DNA of 41,966 nucleotides from Butyrivibrio sp. (GTDB lineage Bacteria; Bacillota; Clostridia; Lachnospirales; Lachnospiraceae). The notes beneath the pieces are model-generated. The model saw only the letters and a list, made by a program, of their open reading frames with translations, was not told the DNA's origin and did no database searches. The DNA is taken from contig JAFPVA010000075.1 in the NCBI GenBank assembly GCA_017413105.1, positions 1 through 41,966 of the forward strand. Direction: 5' to 3'. The translations under genes and the position numbers were made by a program. The number at the start of each line of letters is the position of its first letter. Positions within the stretch are counted from its first letter, which is position 1. Shown piece after piece: positions 6,759-17,802 of this stretch.

Positions 6759-7940
6759 ATGAAAGCTAGAGAGGTAAAGAGATTACTCAAAAAGTTCATA
6801 TTAGTAGCTCTTTTTCCAATTGTGATAAGTGGCAGTTTCTTTAAATCTGTACAGGTAAATGCTACAGAATCCACAAGGAAACAGCTTGAGGAAGCCAAAG
6901 AGAAAAAGAAACAGTCTGAGGACGCCCTTGGAAATACCAAGGACGATATAGCTGAAATGAATGAGGAGAAATCTTCTCTTCAGGGAGAACTTAATTCTCT
7001 GAATAATCAGCTATCTGAGGTTAGTAATAATCTGCAAAACCTCGAGGAACAGATTGAAAATAAGGAAACTGAGATTGAAAACACTCTTGCAGAGCTTGAA
7101 GTGGCAAAAGAGACAGAGAGTAACCAATATGCTTCGATGAAAAAGCGGGTTCAGTTTATCTATGAGAAGCAGAACTTTGTTTTTATCGATATGATAATGG
7201 GAGCCAGAAGCTTTGCGGATTTTTTGAATCAGAATAACTACATTCAGCAGCTATCAGCCTACGACAGAAAGATGTTTCTGCAGTACATAGAGAGCAGAAA
7301 GAATGTAGAAGCTAAGGAAGCAACTCTGGAGGAAGAGAAAACTCAGCTCGAGGATTATAAAGTTAAAGCTCAGGCGGAGCAGAGCAGAGTTTCGGGCCTT
7401 GTGACCCAGACCTCCGGAACCATAAAGCAGTATGCTAACGATATTTCTGATGCGGAGGCGAAAGCTCAGGCCCTTGAAGATCAGATAAAGGCTCAGGAAG
7501 CGGATATAAAGGCTTTGGAGGCCAAGCTTGCGGAGGAGATACGTCTTTCAAAACTGGCTGCCAAGTCATCCTGGAGAAATATCTCAGAGGTTACCTTTGC
7601 GGAGGGCGACAGATATCTTTTAGCAAATCTTATCTACTGCGAAGCCGGAGGAGAACCCTATGAGGGCAAGGTGGCAGTAGGTGCAGTCGTTATTAATAGA
7701 GTACTTAGTTCCGTGTATCCGGATACAGTAGTTGGAGTGATTTATCAGAATAAGCAGTTTTCTCCGGTGGCAAGTGGAAGACTTGCACTGGCGCTTGCAG
7801 AGGGAAAAGCAACGGCAGCCTGTTACCAGGCCGCCGACGAAGCTATGAGTGGCTATTCAAATGTAGGAAACTGTGTATATTTCAGAACTCCGGTACCCGG
7901 ACTATCAGGACTTAATATCGGAGGTCACGTATTCTACTAA
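6759..7940 (+). CDS. Secreted coiled-coil (PcsB-like) protein with SleB/CwlJ-type hydrolase domain
   Basis: This 393-residue protein has an N-terminal signal/anchor (about 12-30) with likely cleavage near VNATES. A long coiled coil (about 38-265) is rich in E, K and Q; its middle (MKKRVQFIYEKQ...IDMIMGARSFADFLNQ) resembles the regulatory coiled coil of PcsB/CwlO wall hydrolases. The C-terminus (about 283-393) is a SleB/CwlJ (Hydrolase_2) domain: LANLIYCEAGGEPYEGKVAVGAVVINRV, with E295 as the expected catalytic Glu, then QFSPV and the C-terminal GGHVFY. Such domains are lytic enzymes of cortex or vegetative peptidoglycan. PcsB-type coiled coils usually carry CHAP or NlpC domains, so the SleB pairing is notable. 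The coiled coil suggests control by membrane partners, possibly FtsEX. It starts five bases after the deaminase stop. Confidence 0.82.
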   Translation: MKAREVKRLLKKFILVALFPIVISGSFFKSVQVNATESTRKQLEEAKEKKKQSEDALGNTKDDIAEMNEEKSSLQGELNSLNNQLSEVSNNLQNLEEQIENKETEIENTLAELEVAKETESNQYASMKKRVQFIYEKQNFVFIDMIMGARSFADFLNQNNYIQQLSAYDRKMFLQYIESRKNVEAKEATLEEEKTQLEDYKVKAQAEQSRVSGLVTQTSGTIKQYANDISDAEAKAQALEDQIKAQEADIKALEAKLAEEIRLSKLAAKSSWRNISEVTFAEGDRYLLANLIYCEAGGEPYEGKVAVGAVVINRVLSSVYPDTVVGVIYQNKQFSPVASGRLALALAEGKATAACYQAADEAMSGYSNVGNCVYFRTPVPGLSGLNIGGHVFY

Positions 7941-7987
7941 GTCTTACGACTGGGTAGAATTTCGGGGAAATGTTAGAATCCCGTAGA

Positions 7988-8464
7988 TTATATGTATGCT
8001 TCGATAGGAGCAGCAAGGGGTTCAATACCGCCTTCGTAGAGATCATTAAGGAGCTTGTTCAGAGAGAGCAGGCTCTTTTTAAGAAGAGTTTCATCAATAA
8101 GCCGTTTTTCAAAGGCTTCAGATAATTCATCCAGGTCAACAACCTGGATCCGCCCATCGGGATATATTTTTACATCTGCCAGAAGATCGATGACAAGAAG
8201 AGTATTCTGTTCGGCATTGTAATCGTGGGTGATAATATCGCAATACCAGCATAGGAGTGAGCCGTCGTCTTTTAGAAATTTACTGATCTTATAGCCCCTG
8301 TCCAGATAATAGCAGGAGTAGCCGCTTGACAGATCGTCTCTCTTTTTTATGGTGGTCCATTTGGTCACAATAATAGACTGGCTGCACTCAAGAAAGATAT
8401 CATTTTTTAGAAGAATACATTCGTCGGGAATAAAGCGTTTGCGGTACAGAATGGGATATTTCAT
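7988..8464 (-). CDS. DUF402 family protein
   Basis: This 158-residue soluble protein has WYCDIITHDYN followed by LLVIDLLADVKIYPDGRIQVVDLDELSEAF, the order seen in DUF402 proteins (FomD/YgaC-like beta barrels). Some members hydrolyse nucleotides or nucleotide conjugates, and others are fused to RNA-binding domains. Acidic residues in the LLVIDLLADV and DLDEL segments fit the family's metal-binding positions. The substrate is unknown. AGGAGG lies eight bases before the ATG. It is a single gene, divergent from 8545 and convergent with 6759-7940; I see no clear terminator in the 47 bases between. Confidence 0.7.
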   Translation of the reverse strand: MKYPILYRKRFIPDECILLKNDIFLECSQSIIVTKWTTIKKRDDLSSGYSCYYLDRGYKISKFLKDDGSLLCWYCDIITHDYNAEQNTLLVIDLLADVKIYPDGRIQVVDLDELSEAFEKRLIDETLLKKSLLSLNKLLNDLYEGGIEPLAAPIEAYI

Positions 8465-8544
8465 AGGAATTACCTCCTAAAAAGACTGCAAACAACCGAA
8501 ATTGTTTTACAAAATATTACTCTTATTCAAATTGAAAGTCAATT

Positions 8545-11109
8545 ATGCGGGAAAAATCAATAAAATATACGCTTATTAAAATTATATATGCCATCCTGCT
8601 CTTTGCTATTTCGGTTTTTATCATTAGCAGACTATCAAATGATGACAACCAGGATATGACAGCGCAGATGGCAGAGTCGGCATTCCCTGTGGTCAGCTTT
8701 GTGTCTGAGGGACAAAAGGTAAACCCTCTCCATGGATATGTTAACGAGATGGATGTCAGTCATATGCGCGGCCCTGTTTTTCCAATCGGCTCAGGGAGAG
8801 AAATTTCTTTTTCCATAGATACCTTTGGGAAAATAGTGTCAGGAATAAGCTTTGAAGTCAGAAATATCAACGGGAGCGGACTCGTAGAAAATACCAAGGT
8901 CACAGAATACAGGGAGGCTTCCGACAGGATAACGGGGAAATTTCAGCTAAAGGATCTTATCTCGGCAAATTCAGAATACATGCTGGTCATGCTTCTTGAT
9001 ACGCCAAATGGGACTGCAAGATATTATACAAGGGTTGTATGGACTGAGGATGGCAGCTGCTATCATGTAAAGGATGAAATTGATTTTGTAAAAAGTTTTA
9101 GTCAGGCTACTTTTGACAAAGAAGCTATATCAGAGTATTCAAGATATCTTGAATCTAATTCAGAGGGCGACAATACTTCTTTTAGTAAGGTAAATATTCA
9201 TAGCAGTTTAAATCAGGTGAGCTGGGGAGACCTGGAAATCACCGAGCATACTGAGCCGGAGGTTTTTGTCTCGGATATTCATTCTCAGACAGGAAGTTTT
9301 CTCCTAAGATACAGAGTAAGGATAAAAGAGGGAGCTTCGAGTAAGCTCTATAACGTCAAGGAAGCTTTTCGTATCAGATATACTTCAGACAGAATGTATC
9401 TTCTCAATTATGAGAGGAGAATGAACTATATTTTTGACGCTGATTCTTTTTCCATCAGCAGTAATACAATAGGTCTTAGCATTTCTGACCCGGATATTGA
9501 ATTGGTGGAGAGCAGCAGTGGAAGTGCCTTTGCTTTTGTAAGTGAGGACAGGCTATACATGTTCAACAATTCCGAGGATAAACTGGCTTATCTCTTTGGC
9601 TTTTATGATAAGGATAATGATGATGCCAGAACCTGGGATGACAATAGTACTATCAAGGTTCTTAAGGTTGATGAGGCCGGCAATGTAAAATTTGCTGTAG
9701 CAGGATACATGAGCCGCGGAATCCATGAGGGTGAAGTCGGAATCGCAGTTTACGAGTACAATGCGACTATCAATGCAGTTGAAGAGCTGGCATTTGTAAA
9801 GAGCAGCTATGATCCGCAGATAATCATGGAGTATGTGGATACGATTTGCTATGCCAACAATAATAATGTCTTTTACGTGATGTTGGATCAGAATATATAC
9901 TCGGTAGATCTGACGGACAGGACTGCAATGTCTGTTGTGGACGACATTGGAGCCGGAGCCTATAAGATATCTGAATCCATGAGCACCATAGCCTGGCAGA
10001 GCAGCGATCTAAAGAGCCTTAGCATGATGGACTTAAATACCAAGGCCAGGTCCGAGATCATGGCGGATGAGGAAGACTATATCAGAGTTCTTGGATTTAT
10101 GGGAGAGGACATGGTATACGGTCTTGTGCATGAAGCAGATGTACAGCTGGATCAGATTGGAAATCCGGTTTATGCCATGTACAATATTAAGATACAGGAC
10201 AAAGATGGAAACGTGCTTGAGAACTATCATCCGGAGGGAATCTATGTAACTGATGTCGCTATCAGCGATAATCAGATAAAAATGTCCAGAGTGGTAAAGG
10301 ATGAGGAGACAGGGAAGTTTGTAAGTACCTATGATGATCAGATCATGAGTACTTTGAAGGCGGAAAGCGGAAGTAATGTTATAAATGTTGTATCGGTAGA
10401 TGTATACGAAAAGATAGTGCAGATATCAACTAAGAGTGAGGTGAAGACAAAGCAACTCAGAGTGCTCACTCCTGCGCAGACTCTTTTTGAAGGAGACAGA
10501 AATGCCTATATAACTTCCGACAGAGATGCAAAAGAGAAGCCTTTCTATTATGCCTACGGCTTATTGGGAATCGAAGGTATTTTTGTGGATCCGGCCAGAG
10601 CAGTTGAACTTGCCTACAGTGCGCCTGCAACCGTTGTTGGCGATAATAACAGATATGTGTGGCTTAAAGGAAATCTTTTAAATTCCAATCAGAATATGAC
10701 CATTACGAGGGCTGCTGAGAGTTATGAAGGAATGACTGAAAAGAATTCAGTGGCTGTATGTCTTGAACTGATGCTTTCCTACGAGGGCGTCAGCAGGAAT
10801 GCCGAATCTCTTTTGGATTCAGGATACAGTTTAAATCAGATACTGGAGAGCTCTTTGCCGGATGCAGATATACTTGATCTGGATGGATGCCCGCTCTCAG
10901 CAATGCTCTACTATGTGAATCAGGATATACCTGTAATGGCAATGATGAATGACGGCAGCAGTGTTCTTATAATCGGCTTTAACACCCAGAACACAGTGCT
11001 CTTGAATCCGCAGACGGGAACTGTTTACAAATACGGAATGAAAGATTCCGAGAAACTTTTTGAGGAAAACGGCAACCACTTTTTAACCTATTTAATGGAG
11101 GAAGATTAA
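8545..11109 (+). CDS. Large membrane-anchored protein of unknown function with degenerate C39-peptidase-like C-terminus
   Basis: This 854-residue protein has one N-terminal membrane segment (about 10-28) and a long, acidic, probably extracytoplasmic part. The middle (about 290-700) is made of beta-strand stretches that look like propeller blades (for example DRLYMFNNSEDKLAYLFGFY and NVFYVMLDQNIYSVDLTD). The last 140 residues resemble C39-type peptidases: NSVAVCLELMLSYEG, a helical stretch, PVMAMMNDGSSVLIIGF, then NTVLLNPQTGTVYKYG. In active C39 enzymes the first motif starts with Cys, the second carries His and the third Asp. Here the aligned residues appear to be S735, Ser and Asn, with C739 four residues off, so it is probably inactive or a binding fold. 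The ribosome binding site before ATG 8545 is poor. The next gene starts immediately after the stop. Confidence 0.6.
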   Translation: MREKSIKYTLIKIIYAILLFAISVFIISRLSNDDNQDMTAQMAESAFPVVSFVSEGQKVNPLHGYVNEMDVSHMRGPVFPIGSGREISFSIDTFGKIVSGISFEVRNINGSGLVENTKVTEYREASDRITGKFQLKDLISANSEYMLVMLLDTPNGTARYYTRVVWTEDGSCYHVKDEIDFVKSFSQATFDKEAISEYSRYLESNSEGDNTSFSKVNIHSSLNQVSWGDLEITEHTEPEVFVSDIHSQTGSFLLRYRVRIKEGASSKLYNVKEAFRIRYTSDRMYLLNYERRMNYIFDADSFSISSNTIGLSISDPDIELVESSSGSAFAFVSEDRLYMFNNSEDKLAYLFGFYDKDNDDARTWDDNSTIKVLKVDEAGNVKFAVAGYMSRGIHEGEVGIAVYEYNATINAVEELAFVKSSYDPQIIMEYVDTICYANNNNVFYVMLDQNIYSVDLTDRTAMSVVDDIGAGAYKISESMSTIAWQSSDLKSLSMMDLNTKARSEIMADEEDYIRVLGFMGEDMVYGLVHEADVQLDQIGNPVYAMYNIKIQDKDGNVLENYHPEGIYVTDVAISDNQIKMSRVVKDEETGKFVSTYDDQIMSTLKAESGSNVINVVSVDVYEKIVQISTKSEVKTKQLRVLTPAQTLFEGDRNAYITSDRDAKEKPFYYAYGLLGIEGIFVDPARAVELAYSAPATVVGDNNRYVWLKGNLLNSNQNMTITRAAESYEGMTEKNSVAVCLELMLSYEGVSRNAESLLDSGYSLNQILESSLPDADILDLDGCPLSAMLYYVNQDIPVMAMMNDGSSVLIIGFNTQNTVLLNPQTGTVYKYGMKDSEKLFEENGNHFLTYLMEED

Positions 11110-14214
<3,105 letters not shown>

Positions 14215-14225
14215 ATAAAACTAAA

Positions 14226-14265
14226 AACCAAGAAATGCTGAAAAATGCATTTCTTGGTTCTTTTA
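14226..14265. terminator. Bidirectional terminator between lacZ and the HAD gene
   Basis: A perfect 13-bp stem (14226-14238 with 14247-14259) with an eight-base loop is followed by CTTTTATTTTA on the plus strand. On the minus strand it is followed by TTTTTAG. It serves two convergent genes. Confidence 0.88.
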
Positions 14266-14267
14266 TT

Positions 14268-14927
14268 TTATGCAGATAGTAACGTTTTAATATCAAGTAA
14301 TGATGGAACGCAGGCATAGAGCTTGGTGTTAAGCTCTTCGTCCGGCTGGGTGAGATCCGGGACCATGATGACATTGCAGCCGGCAAGGAATGCGCTTGTC
14401 ACGCCGTTTGGAGAATCTTCAACCGCAAAGGTCTCCTTTGGGTGAAGACCCAGCTGCTCGCAAGCGTATGCATAGATATCAGGAGCCGGTTTCCCGAGCT
14501 TTACCATATCCGAGCAGATTATTCGATCAAAGTATTCAAATAGTCCAAGCTTTTCAAGATACCCTTTGGTGCGTTCATAGTCGTTGGCTGTGGCAATACA
14601 GGTAAGGATTTTCTGCTCACGAAGCCAGGTCAGGATTTCTTTTACCCCCGGTTTAAGCGGAATTCCCTGTTCTTTTATCATATCTACAACAATGGCCTTG
14701 CGATATTCTCGTACCATATTGTAATCAAAGTCCTGGCCGAACCATTCTTTGAATTTCTCCGGAGCAAATGGCCTTCCGAGGGAGCGAAGTTCTAACGGCA
14801 TCCAGGGCTCGCACTTATAGCCAAAGTGCTCCAGCGCCTTAGGCCATGCCTTTTGATAGAATTTTTCCGTGTCTGTCAGCGTACCATCCAGATCAAAAAT
14901 AACAGCTTTAATATCTGATTTATTCAT
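14268..14927 (-). CDS. HAD-superfamily hydrolase, beta-phosphoglucomutase-like
   Basis: This 219-residue protein has all four HAD motifs: VIFDLDGTLTD (nucleophile D12, general acid D14), TCIATAND, KLGKPAPDIY and FAVEDSPNGVTSAF. The helical cap after motif I places it in the beta-phosphoglucomutase/phosphatase subfamily. Such enzymes dephosphorylate sugar phosphates or isomerise beta-glucose 1-phosphate; which one cannot be told from sequence alone. It could serve sugar metabolism beside lacZ, but it is convergent with lacZ and has its own promoter (14952-14981). The ribosome binding site is weak. It ends at the shared terminator with lacZ. Confidence 0.8.
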   Translation of the reverse strand: MNKSDIKAVIFDLDGTLTDTEKFYQKAWPKALEHFGYKCEPWMPLELRSLGRPFAPEKFKEWFGQDFDYNMVREYRKAIVVDMIKEQGIPLKPGVKEILTWLREQKILTCIATANDYERTKGYLEKLGLFEYFDRIICSDMVKLGKPAPDIYAYACEQLGLHPKETFAVEDSPNGVTSAFLAGCNVIMVPDLTQPDEELNTKLYACVPSLLDIKTLLSA

Positions 14928-14951
14928 AATGTGTTATTGCCATCCAATGTC

Positions 14952-14981
14952 ATTATATAGGACATTCAGTTTAGAATCCAA
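14952..14981 (-). promoter_or_regulatory. Promoter of the HAD gene
   Basis: On the minus strand TTGGAT (complement of 14976-14981) is followed by an 18-base spacer and a perfect TATAAT (complement of 14952-14957). The -35 overlaps the last codons of the LUD gene. Confidence 0.55.
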
Positions 14982-15609
14982 GGTTGTCGTTAACAAGAAT
15001 TACATGAATTCTGTCTTTGTGACGTGAGAAGCGTGTAATAAGGAACTGGCAGCAGATCGTATCCGGGGACTTGCAATTCATGCAAGTGCCTGTCTTGGAG
15101 CATGGAGTACTAAGCCCAAAGCGCTGTGCATTTATAGGAGCTGCAACGTTTCTTGCTCTCTTCATGGCGCTGTCTATATCACCGCAGATCTTATTCATAC
15201 CAACTATGAAAAGAACGTGTTTAGGACCCTGGGCAATCATGGAAACCCTATTGGAATTACCATCAATATTTACTATCTCACCGTCATCAGTCATGGCATT
15301 GGCGCTTGATAAGAAAAAGTCAGCATCATAGCCTGCCAGCATTGCAGCTCTTTTTTCCTCAGGAGTATTTGCTGTTTCTCTGTCGATAAAATTGTATTTG
15401 CCTGACTTGACTGCATCGACAAGACCAATCTCATGAGCACTCATAGCTCCACCCATTGTTATACTGCTTCCCTCGGGAATGAGCTCCAGAGCCTTTTTAA
15501 GAGCCTCTTCCTTATTTGCTGCATAGTACCCGGTCATATTTCTGGACTCAAGTCCTTTAATAACCTTTTGTGCCAATAATTCGTTCCTTTTTACGATGTT
15601 CTCATTCAT
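14971..15609 (-). CDS. LUD-domain (LutC/YkgG-like) protein
   Basis: This 212-residue protein belongs to the LUD (DUF162) superfamily related to the lactate-oxidation protein LutC and to the ferredoxin-like LutB. GSSITMGGAMSAHEIGL, FIDRETANTPEEKRA, ADFFLSSANAMTDDGEIVNIDGNSNRVSMIAQGPKHVLFIVGMNKI and RNVAAPINAQR are family hallmarks. Four of its cysteines cluster near the end (CMNCKSPDTICC), which may bind a metal or Fe-S cluster. Stand-alone members like this are common in clostridia and their substrate is unknown. A GTG at 15615 also opens the frame, but AGGAG sits only about three bases from it and nine from ATG 15609, so I chose the ATG. Its own promoter lies at 15675-15703. Confidence 0.82.
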   Translation of the reverse strand: MNENIVKRNELLAQKVIKGLESRNMTGYYAANKEEALKKALELIPEGSSITMGGAMSAHEIGLVDAVKSGKYNFIDRETANTPEEKRAAMLAGYDADFFLSSANAMTDDGEIVNIDGNSNRVSMIAQGPKHVLFIVGMNKICGDIDSAMKRARNVAAPINAQRFGLSTPCSKTGTCMNCKSPDTICCQFLITRFSRHKDRIHVILVNDNLGF

Positions 15610-15674
15610 AGCCACTCTCTCCTCTACAAAACTTTATTTGATACTATTTTACTTGCCATTCATATCTAACAGAA

Positions 15675-15703
15675 AGTATACCAATCACCCTTCATAATCA
15701 CAA
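15675..15703 (-). promoter_or_regulatory. Promoter of the LUD gene
   Basis: On the minus strand TTGTGA (complement of 15698-15703), a 17-base spacer and TATACT (complement of 15675-15680) lie about 65 bases before the start codon. Confidence 0.6.
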
Positions 15704-15727
15704 CAAGAAAGAATGAGGCATAATAAT

Positions 15728-16981
15728 TTATAGTTCATAAAATTCGGCGTTGATGTACTTGGTGTCGTCTTCGAAAGGGGAGGGTGCAGGTTGCTCCTCG
15801 TCTCTATCTTCACCAAATCCGAAGAGACCGTTAAAAAGAGATTTGATATTGGTACTTCCTATGAAAGCAACATCTCTTGATACAGCGCTTACAGCGGCTT
15901 TCTGCTCGTTTGTGCAGGTTACTTTTGCACAATCTCTAATCTGAAGTCTCTGCCTGATAAGTTCCGAAGGAACATCTTTTTCAATCTTTAAAAGTGCGCA
16001 GTCTCTTACGGTTAATCCGCCTACGGCTTCTTCCAAAGTGGCTCTGTCAACAATACCCATGGCAACATCTCTGATTTCTTTTCCCTTGCAGATGGTAAGT
16101 TTCTCATAGCGTGCGTTTATTTCATTGAGCCGCTGAACACACTCCTCATCAGCAGTTACCTCACCTTCTACAGTCAGGGATTCAACTTTTTCGAGTGTTT
16201 CATAGTTATCGGCTGAGATATGCGCATTTCCGATGATATACAGGTTGCCTCCATTTGCATTTACAAAAGAATCATCTAGTTCATTTTTGTCAGACACGAT
16301 TACTTTGCAATTATCCGGAATCTCCACAATATTTGCTTCGATGTTGATAAGTGGAAGAGCTGTCTCAAGATGACACTTTCTTATATAAGCTTTGTCAGTG
16401 GAAAATTTTATATTCTTCTGCGCCAGTTTTCCAAAATCGGTCTCGGGATCGTTGTCATAAATGAAAGTTGCTGCAAAGTAGCCGGAATTCTCGGTTGCCC
16501 TCATGGGGAAATACTTATCCAGCTTGTATTTGTTGTCCATAAGTACATAGTCATCAGGATAAGATTTGGTCAAACCGTTGATAGAAAGACCTGGGAAAGG
16601 CAGGATTGCTGCGATGCTCTTAGGACAAAGAATAATGCCGTTTACAGTTATCCTGCCGTATTTTTTGAGTACTTCCTCAGTGCCGGGAGCAATCTTTAGC
16701 ATTCCATTTATTGTAAGTGATGACCCTTCAGCGACATTAGATGCCGGTGATATCTCATGCACACCATTAATGCTTAGTGTCTTGCTGCCCGGATCCTCAG
16801 CAAGATCCTTGCTCCTTACTTCCTCAGCCTTAATATTGAAGGGAAGTCTGTTCAGTATTTCTTTACTTCTGTCATCCACGATGAGTTCTTCGGTATATAT
16901 GCGAATAGAGCTGAACTCCCTGTAATTTTCCTCGTTGATCTTTCTTGCATCACATCTTTCGCAATTGATTCTCAGTTTCAT
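15728..16981 (-). CDS. Cytoplasmic beta-repeat protein paired with an ECF sigma factor, function unknown
   Basis: I do not recognise this 417-residue protein. It has no signal peptide or membrane segment. The first 60 residues include a CERC pair (7-10). From about 69 a repeat of roughly 21 residues begins with [ST]-[IV]-N-G (ING at 71-73, 91-93 and 134-136, VNG at 113-115), each followed by a proline or short loop. Further imperfect repeats follow (NLYIIGNAHISADN, SLTVEGEVTADE, GLTVRDCALLKI, RLQIRDCAKVTC). This pattern suggests a parallel beta-solenoid, as in bactofilins. The last 40 residues are acidic and disordered. It starts 12 bases after the sigma-factor stop with AAGGGGA upstream, so it is co-transcribed and may be its regulator or effector. 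Confidence 0.65.
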   Translation of the reverse strand: MKLRINCERCDARKINEENYREFSSIRIYTEELIVDDRSKEILNRLPFNIKAEEVRSKDLAEDPGSKTLSINGVHEISPASNVAEGSSLTINGMLKIAPGTEEVLKKYGRITVNGIILCPKSIAAILPFPGLSINGLTKSYPDDYVLMDNKYKLDKYFPMRATENSGYFAATFIYDNDPETDFGKLAQKNIKFSTDKAYIRKCHLETALPLINIEANIVEIPDNCKVIVSDKNELDDSFVNANGGNLYIIGNAHISADNYETLEKVESLTVEGEVTADEECVQRLNEINARYEKLTICKGKEIRDVAMGIVDRATLEEAVGGLTVRDCALLKIEKDVPSELIRQRLQIRDCAKVTCTNEQKAAVSAVSRDVAFIGSTNIKSLFNGLFGFGEDRDEEQPAPSPFEDDTKYINAEFYEL

Positions 16982-16993
16982 TTTGTCCCCTTT

Positions 16994-17470
16994 CTACAAC
17001 ATTTCCTTCAGATGTTTTCTGGCATCATGGAGCTTGCTCCTGACTGTACCTGCCGGCAGTCCCAGCATCTGGCCTATCTGCCCTGACGAAAAGCCTTCAA
17101 CATACCGTAGGATAAGAATTTTTCCCTCAAGTACTTCAAGTGATTCAATAAGGCACATGAGCTCTTTTTCCGAGTACTTGTCAAAAGAGCTGACGGACTG
17201 ATCAAAGCCTTCATCTGATATATCAGATGTCAGGTTCTCATTCTTACCACGTCTTAGTGTATCGATGAAGATGTTCTTGATAGTTCGGTAAAACCAGGCG
17301 CGTTGCTGAGCAAATTCAAGGCCTTCGATATCGCTGTAATGATCTATGGCTCTAAGGAAGCCTTCCTGTATTATCTCTCTGGCCATTTCATCATTCTGTG
17401 TCATCAGGCAGCACCATTTAAAAAGCTCAGTATGAAGTTTTTCGTACAGACTTTCGATTTCCTGCTCCAT
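16994..17470 (-). CDS. RNA polymerase sigma factor, ECF type
   Basis: This 158-residue protein has sigma region 2 (about 10-75: FKWCCLMTQNDEMAREIIQEGFLRAIDHY...RAWFYRTIKNIFIDTLRR) and region 4 (about 108-158: LEVLEGKILILRYVEGFSSGQIGQMLGLPAGTVRSKLHDARKHLKEML), the minimal ECF architecture. It directs RNA polymerase to dedicated promoters, usually under anti-sigma control. No typical membrane anti-sigma (zinc-finger plus membrane helix) is adjacent; the downstream gene is instead a cytoplasmic repeat protein. A lipoprotein gene is divergent and may be a target. A GAAACGTT string upstream (minus strand, near 17520) resembles an ECF -35 element, which would imply autoregulation; this is weak evidence. 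Confidence 0.9.
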   Translation of the reverse strand: MEQEIESLYEKLHTELFKWCCLMTQNDEMAREIIQEGFLRAIDHYSDIEGLEFAQQRAWFYRTIKNIFIDTLRRGKNENLTSDISDEGFDQSVSSFDKYSEKELMCLIESLEVLEGKILILRYVEGFSSGQIGQMLGLPAGTVRSKLHDARKHLKEML

Positions 17471-17636
17471 ATTATGTCCCCAACAATTGTCTGTAAAAGC
17501 GCTTTCTGTATATATAACGTTTCAAATTGAAAAAGTGTTGAAAGAAATTGAAATTTTTTTCTAAATCATTAGCTAGTCACAATTGTAAAGCAAAAATATA
17601 GTTTTGTAAGATACAATATTTAGATTTTTCGCGGAT

Positions 17637-17714
17637 TTACTGCACCCATATAGTGTATAACTTTTCAAAGTTTTTAGAATTGTTTATATTTGTTTAATTT
17701 TATTGGTGCAGTAA
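17637..17714. repeat. 10-bp inverted repeat bracketing an AT-rich segment
   Basis: TTACTGCACC (17637-17646) and GGTGCAGTAA (17705-17714) are perfect complements 58 bases apart. They lie in the 332-base gap between the divergent sigma-factor and lipoprotein genes. A small AACTTT/AAAGTT hairpin lies between them. Either paired operators or a leader RNA is possible. The rest of the gap (17471-17636) is AT-rich and I see no gene in it. Confidence 0.4.
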
Positions 17715-17743
17715 TCGTAGTAACATAAACTTCGACGCAACAT

Positions 17744-17789
17744 TATTTCACATGAGGGGTGAGATAGTGAAATATATATTTCACATGAG
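17744..17789 (+). promoter_or_regulatory. Tandem duplication and 18-bp palindrome at the lipoprotein start
   Basis: TATTTCACATGAG occurs at 17744-17756 and again at 17777-17789, 33 bases apart, each followed by a purine-rich Shine-Dalgarno-like run. Between them GTGAAATATATATTTCAC (17767-17784) is a perfect 18-bp palindrome. It could be a repressor operator or an RNA hairpin exposing one of two ribosome binding sites. Confidence 0.5.
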
Positions 17790-17802
17790 AGGGAGAAATA
17801 TT

